Position numbers and translations under genes: made by a program. Below, piece after piece: positions 45,448 to 52,152 of a stretch of DNA of 64,000 nucleotides. The stretch's first letter is position 1. Each line of letters begins with the position of its first letter. The notes under the pieces are model-generated. The model saw only the letters and a list, made by a program, of their open reading frames with translations, made no database searches and was not told where the DNA came from. The stretch is from the NCBI RefSeq assembly GCF_001417775.1, contig NZ_BBZJ01000013.1, forward strand, positions 436,945-500,944. The letters are read 5' to 3'. Source of the DNA: Streptomyces sp. TP-A0356 (GTDB lineage Bacteria > Actinomycetota > Actinomycetes > Streptomycetales > Streptomycetaceae).

Positions 45448-45719
45448 GGTCCGAGTGTGACACGGCGGTTGCGGATCGGCTTCGTCGGGTTCCGACCAGG
45501 AAAGATGTGACTTACACCATAGAAGCTCAAGAAAACCTCAAGTAACAATCCGGATTCAAAGGTTCCCGAATTTCTTCGCCTCGGATTCACTGGACCGACT
45601 CGTACACCGCTCGTACGAGCCCCCGTACTCCGTGTGATCCGGCGGTACGGGACCCACATCATCCGTACGTACGTGTGTCCCCCACATTCCGTACACCCGG
45701 CTCAAAGGAAATATCCCTC

Positions 45720-47201
45720 ATGACCTCGCAGCCGACCCCCACCAAGGCCGGTAACGACCCGGGGCACGCCGGAGAACCCGGCGGCAGCCTCCAGGCCGGA
45801 CTCAAGAACCGTCATCTGTCGATGATCGCCATCGGTGGCGTCATCGGAGCCGGCCTCTTCGTCGGTTCCAGCTCCGGCATCGCGACCGCCGGCCCCGGCA
45901 TCCTGCTCTCCTACGCCCTCGTCGGCACGCTCGTGGTGCTGGTGATGCGCATGCTGGGCGAGATGTCCGCCGCGAACCCCACCTCGGGCTCCTTCTCGGC
46001 CCACGCGGACCGTGCACTCGGCCGCTGGGCCGGCTTCTCGATCGGCTGGCTGTACTGGTTCTTCTGGGTGGTCGTGCTCGCCGTGGAGGCCACCGCGGGC
46101 GCCAAGATCCTCCAGGGCTGGATCCCGGCCGTGCCCCAGTGGGGCTGGGCTCTGATCGTGATGATCGTGCTGACCGCGACCAACCTGGTCTCCGTCGGTT
46201 CCTACGGCGAGTTCGAGTTCTGGTTCGCGGGCATCAAGGTCGTGGCGATCGGCGCCTTCATCGTCGTCGGCGGGCTCGCCGTCTTCGGGGTGCTGCCGGG
46301 CGTCCACAGCGACAAGGCGGGCCTGGGCAACCTCACCGCCCACGGCGGCTTCCTGCCCCACGGCCCCGGCGCCATCCTCACCGGTGTGCTGCTGGTCGTC
46401 TTCTCCTTCATGGGCAGCGAGATCGCCACGCTGGCGGCCGGCGAGTCCGAGGACCCGCAGCGGGCCGTGACCAAGTCCACCAACAGCATCATCTGGCGCA
46501 TCGGCGTCTTCTACCTGGGCTCGATCCTCGTGGTCGTCTCCCTGCTGCCGTGGAACGACCCGTCGATCAAGGACAAGGGCTCGTACGTCGCCGCCCTCGA
46601 CTCCCTCGGCATCGCGCACGCCGGTGAGATCATGAACTTCATCGTGCTGACCTCGGTGCTGTCCTGTCTGAACTCCGGGCTCTACACGGCCTCCCGCATG
46701 GCCTTCTCGCTCGGCAAGCGGGGCGACGCCCCGAAGGCATTCGCGCGGACGACCAGCCGTGGTGTGCCGATGGCGGCGATCGTCGTCTCCGTCCTCTTCG
46801 GCTTCCTGGCCGTCTTCTTCAACTACAAGTACCCGAACTCGGTCTTCCTCTTCCTGGTCAACTCCAGCGGTGCGGTCGCCCTGTTCGTCTGGCTGGTGAT
46901 CTGCTTCTCGCAGCTGCGGATGCGGAAGATCATCCAGCGCGAGGCGCCGGAGAAGCTGGTCGTGAAGATGTGGCTGTACCCGTATCTGACGTGGGCGACG
47001 GCCGCGCTGATCGTGTTCGTCCTCGGCTACATGCTCACCGACACCCAGGGGGAGAGCAGCGGCCGGACGACCGTGCTGCTGTCGCTGCTCGTCGCCGCGG
47101 TCGTCGTGGTGATCGCCGTGGTGAAGCAGAAGCTGACCGGTGCCGGGTCCGCCGAGCCGGTCGCGGAGGCGGAGGAGGCACGGGCGGAGATCCGCGCCTG
47201 A
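45720..47201 (+). CDS. Amino acid permease (APC superfamily)
   Basis: This is a 493-residue polytopic transporter with about twelve transmembrane helices. The N-terminal LKNRHLSMIAIGGVIGAGLFVGS motif is the APC/AAT substrate-binding GxGxG helix. Other family segments are SGSFSAHADRALGRWAGF and EIATLAAGESEDPQ. Its closest type is the GabP/aromatic/AnsP-like amino acid:proton symporters. ATG 45720 is chosen because AAAGGAAA lies upstream; the frame from 45675 has none. It is paralogous to the permease at 48596, suggesting an old duplication around bioY. A hairpin terminator follows. Confidence 0.88.
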   Translation: MTSQPTPTKAGNDPGHAGEPGGSLQAGLKNRHLSMIAIGGVIGAGLFVGSSSGIATAGPGILLSYALVGTLVVLVMRMLGEMSAANPTSGSFSAHADRALGRWAGFSIGWLYWFFWVVVLAVEATAGAKILQGWIPAVPQWGWALIVMIVLTATNLVSVGSYGEFEFWFAGIKVVAIGAFIVVGGLAVFGVLPGVHSDKAGLGNLTAHGGFLPHGPGAILTGVLLVVFSFMGSEIATLAAGESEDPQRAVTKSTNSIIWRIGVFYLGSILVVVSLLPWNDPSIKDKGSYVAALDSLGIAHAGEIMNFIVLTSVLSCLNSGLYTASRMAFSLGKRGDAPKAFARTTSRGVPMAAIVVSVLFGFLAVFFNYKYPNSVFLFLVNSSGAVALFVWLVICFSQLRMRKIIQREAPEKLVVKMWLYPYLTWATAALIVFVLGYMLTDTQGESSGRTTVLLSLLVAAVVVVIAVVKQKLTGAGSAEPVAEAEEARAEIRA

Positions 47202-47223
47202 CCACCGCACCAGCAGGAGTGAG

Positions 47224-47252
47224 GGGCCCCGTGGCATACGGCCGCGGGGCCC
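47224..47252 (+). terminator. Terminator after amino acid permease
   Basis: GGGCCCCG at 47224-47231 pairs with CGGGGCCC at 47245-47252 around a 13-base loop and is followed by TTCC. It starts 23 bp after the permease stop. Confidence 0.65.
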
Positions 47253-47497
47253 TTCCGCTTGGCGCACGCGGGCCGATCATCCGGGCGTGGCGCCGGCGAA
47301 GGAGGCCCCCGACTCCGTACCGCACCGCGAAGGGCGGTTCCTGCCGCGCCTGCTGACGAGGGGCGGGCGCGAGACCGCGCGGGCGGTGCTGGACCAGGCG
47401 TTCGCCGAGGTGGCGCCGTGGACGATCGGGCGGGCGCCCGGCTTCGCGTGCGGGGCGGGGGACCGCGCTGAGGGGCTGTACGACGCGGGGACGCGAG

Positions 47498-47529
47498 AGA
47501 GGCTCGCCGGGCTGACCCGGCGAGCCTCT
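47498..47529 (-). terminator. Terminator after bioY
   Basis: A 14-bp perfect stem (AGAGGCTCGCCGGG and CCCGGCGAGCCTCT) with a 4-base loop lies 19 bp beyond the bioY stop on the minus strand. Confidence 0.85.
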
Positions 47530-47547
47530 TCCGCAGGAACTACGGCG

Positions 47548-48126
47548 TCACTTCCTGACGAGCTTCCAGGCGGTGGGCAGCAGGCCCATCGCCAGGGCCG
47601 CCTTCAGGGCGTCGCCGATCAGGAACGGGGTGAGCCCGGCCGCGATCGCGGCGGTCGCGGACATCCCGGTGGCGGCGGCCAGGTACGGGACGCCGACCGC
47701 GTAGATGATCGCCTCGCCGAGCAGCATCGCGCCGGCCGTGCGCAGCACGGAGCGGTCGGCGCCGCGGCGGGCCAGGGCGCCCACGACGGTGGCCGCGAGG
47801 AGCATGCCGAGGATGTAGCCGAAGGAGGGCGCAGTGGCGCCCGAGGTGGCACCCGCGAACCACGGCACACCGGCGATGCCGGCCAGCGCGTAGAGGGCGA
47901 GCGAGAGGAAGCCGCGGCCGGCGCCGAGGGACGTGCCCACGAGCAGCACGGCGAAGGTCTGTCCGGTCACCGGCAGCGGGGAGCCCGGCACCGGCACCGA
48001 GAGCTGCGCGGCGAGGCCGGTGAGCGCGGCGCCGCCGGCCACGAGGGCGATGTCGCGGACGCGGGAGGCGGGGAGCAGGTCGGCGAGGACCTCGCCGGGG
48101 CGGGTGGTGGCGGTAGCGGTGCTCAT
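47548..48126 (-). CDS. bioY: BioY biotin transporter S-component
   Basis: This 192-residue membrane protein is the substrate-specific component of an energy-coupling-factor biotin transporter. About six transmembrane helices are present. Family motifs include LSVPVPGSPLPVTGQTFAVLLVG near 45-65 and FGYILGML near 103, with the GDALKAALA segment near the end. No bioM or bioN genes flank it here, so it must share an EcfAAT module encoded elsewhere or act alone. It is transcribed divergently from the second permease, with 469 bp between them, and has its own terminator. Confidence 0.92.
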   Translation of the reverse strand: MSTATATTRPGEVLADLLPASRVRDIALVAGGAALTGLAAQLSVPVPGSPLPVTGQTFAVLLVGTSLGAGRGFLSLALYALAGIAGVPWFAGATSGATAPSFGYILGMLLAATVVGALARRGADRSVLRTAGAMLLGEAIIYAVGVPYLAAATGMSATAAIAAGLTPFLIGDALKAALAMGLLPTAWKLVRK

Positions 48127-48595
48127 GAGGGACTCACTCCGGCGGTGGGGACGGTTCGGGACACGGTGACGCTATCCCAGGCGCCGCGAGCCGATCACCG
48201 TCAGCGCTCGACAAAGGCTGGATCGACGGCTTGGTGGGCCCTGCACAAAAGATGCGTGTTACACCTGATGCGGCGTGATACCGGTCACTGAGGTGGAGGC
48301 TTCACCGATACGGATCCCCGTCCGGCGACGACTGTAGGGTTTCGCCAACCGGGCTTGAGGTGGGACGCCGTCTGCACGGGGTGACCGTCACCGGTGACAT
48401 CCCGGTCGGCGTCGTGGGCAGGGAGAGCTGCTCGATCGAGGGAGACGCCGCACCCACGCGCGAGTCGCAGCGTGATCGACCCTTCACCCTCCGTACGGAT
48501 GGCGTCCGGATAGTGGGCACTCTCTCCCTCTGAGCGGAGAGTCCGCCCAGACTGTGGGCGTTTTACCCATCCGACGGACTGGACGAGCCGCGCCC
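48127..48595. other. 469-bp divergent intergenic region (bioY and permease)
   Basis: It contains the promoters of bioY (minus) and of the permease (plus). A plus-strand frame 48360-48533 (GTG start, 57 codons) has fairly protein-like codons but no ribosome-binding site and no recognised product. Two adjoining palindromes are described separately. Confidence 0.4.
48381..48398. promoter_or_regulatory. Adjoining palindromes, candidate operator
   Basis: GTGACCGTCAC (48381-48391, odd palindrome) runs into GTCACCGGTGAC (48387-48398, perfect 12-bp palindrome). Together they repeat the half site GTGAC/GTCAC three times. This is 200 bp upstream of the permease start. It could be a repressor site; the regulator is unknown. 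Confidence 0.35.
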
Positions 48596-49972
48596 ATGCC
48601 CAGCACCCACGTCGAGACCCCGCCCGCGGCGGACGTCTCCCTCTCCCACGGCCTGAAGCAGCGCCACCTGTCGATGATCGCCCTCGGTGGCGTGATCGGC
48701 GCGGGCCTGTTCGTCGGTTCCGGCGCGGGTATCGCCGCCGCCGGGCCCTCGATCGTCGTCGCCTACGCCCTCTCCGGCATCCTCGTGATGCTGGTGATGC
48801 GGATGCTCGGCGAGATGTCGGCCGCCTACCCGTCGTCGGGCTCGTTCTCCGCGCACGCCGAGCGGGCGATCGGCCCGTGGGCGGGCTTCGCCGCGGGCTG
48901 GTCCTTCTGGGTGCTGCTGTGCACCGCCGTGGGCCTGGAGGGCATCGGCGCCGCCAAGATCGTCACCGGCTGGCTGCCGGGCACTCCCGAGTGGGCGTGG
49001 GTGGCGCTGTTCATGGTGGTCTTCTGCGGCGCGAACCTGGCCGCGGTGAAGAACTTCGGCGAGTTCGAGTTCTGGTTCGCCGCGCTCAAGGTGGGCGCGA
49101 TCTCCCTGTTCCTGGTGCTCGGCGTGCTGGCCGTCGCGGGCGTCCTGCCCGGCACCCACTCCCCGGGGACGAGCAACCTCACCCATTTCCTCCCCCACGG
49201 CGGCGAGGGCCTCGTCATCGGCCTGCTCGCGTCGGTCTTCGCGTACGGCGGCCTGGAGACCGTCACCATCGCGGCGGCCGAGTCGGAGAACCCGGTCAGG
49301 GGTGTGGCGAGCGCGGTCCGTACGGCGATGTGGCGCATCGCGCTCTTCTACATCGGCTCCATGGCGGTGATCGTCACCCTGGTCCCGTGGAACTCCAAGG
49401 AGGTCGTGGAGAAGGGTCCGTACGTGGCCGCCCTCGACCACCTCGGTATCCCGGGCGCGGGCCAGTTGATGAACGTCGTCGTGCTGGTCGCGCTGCTGTC
49501 GGCGATGAACGCCAACATCTACGGCTCCTCGCGCATCGCGTACTCGCTGGTGGAGCGCGGCCAGGGTCCGAAGGTCCTGGCCAGGGTCTCCGGCGGTGTC
49601 CCGCGGATCGCCGTGCTCACCTCCTGTGTGTTCGGCTTCGTGTGCGTGCTGCTGAGCCACTGGCGGCCGAACGACGTCTTCCCCTGGCTGCTGAACATGA
49701 TCGGCGCGGTGATCCTGGTCGTCTGGATCTTCATCGCGGTCTCGCAGCTGCGTCTGCGCCGCCGCCTGGAGCGGGAGACGCCCGAGAAGCTGGTCGTGCG
49801 GATGTGGGCGTTCCCGGTGCTGACGTGGGTCGCGCTGGCGGGCATGGCGACGATCTTCGTGTTGATGGCGCGGCAGCCGGACACCCGCGTGCAGCTGTAC
49901 TCGACCGGCGGGATGACCCTGTTCCTGGCGGCGGTCGGATACGTCTGGCAGCGGCGCCGGGCCAGGAGCTGA
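48596..49972 (+). CDS. Amino acid permease (APC superfamily), paralogue of 45720
   Basis: This is a 458-residue transporter with about twelve helices. It shares the LKQRHLSMIALGGVIGAGLFVGSGAGIAAAGP start, SGSFSAHAERAIGPWAGF, FGEFEFWFAALKV and ETPEKLVVRMW segments with the permease at 45720. It is therefore a duplicate with likely different amino acid specificity, which cannot be read from sequence. ATG 48596 is the start; the Shine-Dalgarno is weak. A very strong terminator follows the gene. Confidence 0.87.
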   Translation: MPSTHVETPPAADVSLSHGLKQRHLSMIALGGVIGAGLFVGSGAGIAAAGPSIVVAYALSGILVMLVMRMLGEMSAAYPSSGSFSAHAERAIGPWAGFAAGWSFWVLLCTAVGLEGIGAAKIVTGWLPGTPEWAWVALFMVVFCGANLAAVKNFGEFEFWFAALKVGAISLFLVLGVLAVAGVLPGTHSPGTSNLTHFLPHGGEGLVIGLLASVFAYGGLETVTIAAAESENPVRGVASAVRTAMWRIALFYIGSMAVIVTLVPWNSKEVVEKGPYVAALDHLGIPGAGQLMNVVVLVALLSAMNANIYGSSRIAYSLVERGQGPKVLARVSGGVPRIAVLTSCVFGFVCVLLSHWRPNDVFPWLLNMIGAVILVVWIFIAVSQLRLRRRLERETPEKLVVRMWAFPVLTWVALAGMATIFVLMARQPDTRVQLYSTGGMTLFLAAVGYVWQRRRARS

Positions 49973-49990
49973 CCCGCCGCCCCCACCCGC

Positions 49991-50023
49991 GAAGGCCCTC
50001 ACGTGCCACACGTGAGGGCCTTC
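49991..50023 (+). terminator. Strong terminator after second permease
   Basis: A 15-bp perfect stem (GAAGGCCCTCACGTG and CACGTGAGGGCCTTC) with a 3-base loop is followed by TTGTTG, 19 bp after the stop codon. Confidence 0.9.
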
Positions 50024-50035
50024 TTGTTGCCCGCG

Positions 50036-50087
50036 GGGCCTCGCTGTTGCCTGCGAATGGCCCGCACGGGCCTCGCTGTTGCCTGCG
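50036..50087. repeat. 20-bp direct repeat upstream of sodF
   Basis: GGGCCTCGCTGTTGCCTGCG occurs at 50036-50055 and again at 50068-50087, a 32-bp period. Partial further copies of CTGTTGC occur around it. It lies between the permease terminator and the Nur box. Confidence 0.75.
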
Positions 50088-50114
50088 CGGGCCCTTTTGT
50101 TGCTAGCGTGTAGT

Positions 50115-50131
50115 TGCAAGCTCTTTGCAAT
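50115..50131 (+). promoter_or_regulatory. Nur (nickel uptake regulator) operator of sodF
   Basis: TTGCAA-GCTCT-TTGCAA is a perfect inverted hexamer pair with 5-bp spacing, matching the known Nur box of Streptomyces. It ends 23 bp before the sodF start, where bound Nur would block transcription. Nickel-loaded Nur represses the Fe-type SOD so that the Ni-type SOD takes over. Confidence 0.85.
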
Positions 50132-50154
50132 AAGAGGTTCGGAGGGGACCCGCC

Positions 50155-50796
50155 ATGCCCGTCTACACGCTGCCCGACCTGCCCTACGACTACTCCGCGC
50201 TCGCCCCCGTGATCAGCCCCGAGATCATCGAGCTGCACCACGACAAGCACCACGCGGCGTATGTGAAGGGCGCCAACGACAGCCTGGAGCAGCTCGCCGA
50301 GGCACGGGACAAGGAGCAGTGGGGGTCGATCAACGGCCTGGAGAAGAACCTGGCGTTCCACCTGTCCGGCCACATCCTGCACTCGATCTACTGGCAGAAC
50401 ATGTCCGGTGACGGCGGCGGCGAACCGCTGGAGAAGGACGGCGTGGGCGAGCTGGCGGACGCCATCGCCGAGTCGTTCGGCTCCTTCGCCCACTTCAAGG
50501 CGCAGCTGTCCAAGGCCGCCGCGACCACGCAGGGCTCCGGCTGGGGCGTCCTCGCGTACGAGCCGCTCAGCGGCCGGCTGATCGTCGAGCAGGTCTACGA
50601 CCACCAGGGCAACGTCGGCCAGGCCGCCACCCCGATCCTCGTCTTCGACGCCTGGGAGCACGCCTTCTACCTGCAGTACAGGAACCAGAAGGTGGACTTC
50701 ATCGAGGCGATGTGGCAGGTGGTCGACTGGCAGGACGTGGCACGGCGTCACGAGGCGGCCAGGTCCCGCGCCGACGTGCTGCTGCTCGCTCCCTGA
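50155..50796 (+). CDS. sodF: Superoxide dismutase, Fe (Fe/Zn) type
   Basis: This 213-residue cytosolic Fe/Mn-family superoxide dismutase converts superoxide to peroxide and oxygen. Metal ligands are visible: His27 region ([16 protein letters not shown]), His in [11 protein letters not shown] near 80, and Asp/His in [14 protein letters not shown] near 165. ATG 50155 follows a GGAGGGG ribosome-binding site. The upstream Nur box and the family identity agree with the nickel-repressed sodF of Streptomyces. A 15-bp hairpin terminator follows at 50861. Confidence 0.95.
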   Translation: MPVYTLPDLPYDYSALAPVISPEIIELHHDKHHAAYVKGANDSLEQLAEARDKEQWGSINGLEKNLAFHLSGHILHSIYWQNMSGDGGGEPLEKDGVGELADAIAESFGSFAHFKAQLSKAAATTQGSGWGVLAYEPLSGRLIVEQVYDHQGNVGQAATPILVFDAWEHAFYLQYRNQKVDFIEAMWQVVDWQDVARRHEAARSRADVLLLAP

Positions 50797-50860
50797 GGAC
50801 GGCCCGAAGCGTCCTGCTCGTGATCGTCTTCTCACCTTTCACGGGGCAGGCGGAAGAAGA

Positions 50861-50897
50861 GGCGGCCCCCGCGAGGACGTGACTCGCGGGGGCCGCC
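50861..50897 (+). terminator. Terminator downstream of sodF
   Basis: A 15-bp perfect stem (GGCGGCCCCCGCGAG and CTCGCGGGGGCCGCC) with a 7-base loop lies 64 bp after the sodF stop. Confidence 0.85.
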
Positions 50898-51085
50898 CCG
50901 TCATGTGCGGGGCACGGTGGGGCGAAACACCGACCAGGGCCGGCCACGGGCGCCCGCGGCCGGGCCCATTCCGCCCCCCGAACGGGTGGTGGAACCGGTT
51001 CCGCGCTGCCGCCGGGCGCCGGGCGCGCCTACGCTCACCGGACCGCGGCGTCCGGCGGCCGCGGCCGTCCCCGGAGGAGGCTCTC

Positions 51086-51316
51086 GTGACATACCGGGCA
51101 TATCGGCGGTGCCCCAACTGCGGCGACACCATGCAGGACTTCCGGGAGCTGGGGTCGGACGCGGAGAAGGCGGCGGCCGAGGAGGTCCTCAGGCCGCACC
51201 TGGAGGGCCGGCTCTTCGTCGCGAAGGACTTCCACCGCTGCGCGCGCCCGGGCTGCCGCCGGGTTCAGCGGAAGGACCACTGGAGCCTGGGGGCCACCCT
51301 GCCGGAGGGGGTGTAG
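51086..51316 (+). CDS. Small zinc-ribbon-like protein
   Basis: This is a 76-residue protein starting at GTG 51086 with GGAGGAGG 5 bp upstream, which fixes the start. Two cysteine pairs (RCPNCGDTM near 9 and RCARPGCRRV near 54) suggest a zinc-binding fold. The central part is helical and acidic (ELGSDAEKAAAEEVLRPHLEG). It has no signal peptide or membrane helix. Function is unknown. It stands alone between sodF and the DsbA-like gene, and converges on the latter with only 39 bp between stop codons. Confidence 0.65.
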   Translation: MTYRAYRRCPNCGDTMQDFRELGSDAEKAAAEEVLRPHLEGRLFVAKDFHRCARPGCRRVQRKDHWSLGATLPEGV

Positions 51317-51355
51317 GACCACACCCCTCCGGCGGGAGCCCCACCGCGGTCGGTC

Positions 51356-52018
51356 CTACAGGTTGCTGAAGTCCGGGCCCTTCGTGCGGGTGCGCTTGAT
51401 CTCGTAGAAGCCCGGTACCGAGGCGACCGCCAGGGTGCCGTCCCACAGCTTCGCGGCCTCCTCGCCCTTGGGGGCCGGGGTGACCACCGGGCCGAAGAAG
51501 GCGATCTGCTCACCGTCGGCGCCCGGGACCGCGATCACCGGCGTGCCCACCTCCTGGCCGACCTTCTCGATGCCCTCCTTGTGCGAGGCACGCAGCTCGG
51601 CGTCGAACTCGAAGTTCTCCTGGTCGGCGTAGTCGATCAGGTCGGCCGGGAGACCGACCTCCTCCAGCGCCGCCGCGATGGCCTCGGCCGTCGGACCCTC
51701 GCCCTGGTTGTGGAAACGGGTACCGAGCGCGGTGTACAGCGGGCCCAGCACGTCCGCGCCGTGCTTCTGCCATGCCGCGGTCACCACGCGCACCGGCTTC
51801 CACGCCTTGGTCGCGAGCATCTCCCGGTACTCCTCCGGCAGCTGGTCCAGCTTGTCCTCGTTGAGGACGGCCAGGCTCATGATGTGCCAGCGGACCTCGA
51901 TGTCCCGGACCTTCTCCACCTCCAGGACCCAGCGAGAGGTCATCCAGGCCCAGGGGCACAGCGGGTCGAACCAGAAGTCGACGGGGGTCTTGCCGGAAGC
52001 GGTCACGGTCTCGGACAT
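51356..52018 (-). CDS. DsbA-family mycothiol-dependent nitroreductase-like protein
   Basis: This is a 220-residue thioredoxin-fold protein of the Rv2466c (mycothiol-dependent nitroreductase/Mrx-2) type. It is recognisable from VDFWFDPLCPWAWMTSRW at the N-terminus, the helical insertion (about 60-150) and the cis-Pro segment VGTPVIAVPG. The active-site motif is CPWA: the nucleophilic Cys is kept but the second Cys of CPWC is Ala. The start is ATG 52018; the upstream extension to 52054 has no ribosome-binding site. It is divergent from pepN, as Rv2466c neighbours pepN in M. tuberculosis. Confidence 0.85.
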   Translation of the reverse strand: MSETVTASGKTPVDFWFDPLCPWAWMTSRWVLEVEKVRDIEVRWHIMSLAVLNEDKLDQLPEEYREMLATKAWKPVRVVTAAWQKHGADVLGPLYTALGTRFHNQGEGPTAEAIAAALEEVGLPADLIDYADQENFEFDAELRASHKEGIEKVGQEVGTPVIAVPGADGEQIAFFGPVVTPAPKGEEAAKLWDGTLAVASVPGFYEIKRTRTKGPDFSNL

Positions 52019-52152
52019 GGCTCTCCTCGGAAACGGTCGTTGACTGCGCAACAACCGGGGTGGGCGCCGTCATTCCCGGGTGCCCCGCGTCAGGGGCACA
52101 TGGCAGGATCGGTCCTGTTCGCCCCACCCAGCCGCCAGAGGGAGTGCCGCCC

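Larger units (their letters stand above)
47202..47547. other. Gap between permease and bioY
   Basis: The first part is the permease terminator (47224-47252) and the last part the bioY terminator (47498-47529). Between them a plus-strand open stretch from about 47287 has plausible codons (REGRFLPRLLTRGGRETARAVLDQ) but no ribosome-binding site. The frame runs on through the terminator into antisense of bioY. It may be a gene remnant; I do not call a gene. Confidence 0.4.

Noticed and set aside
47287..47545. Possible small plus-strand gene after the permease
   Set aside because: No ribosome-binding site, and the frame continues through the bioY terminator into antisense of bioY; at most a remnant.
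48360..48533. 57-codon GTG-started frame upstream of the second permease
   Set aside because: Protein-like codons but no ribosome-binding site, no recognised product, and it spans the palindromes that look regulatory.
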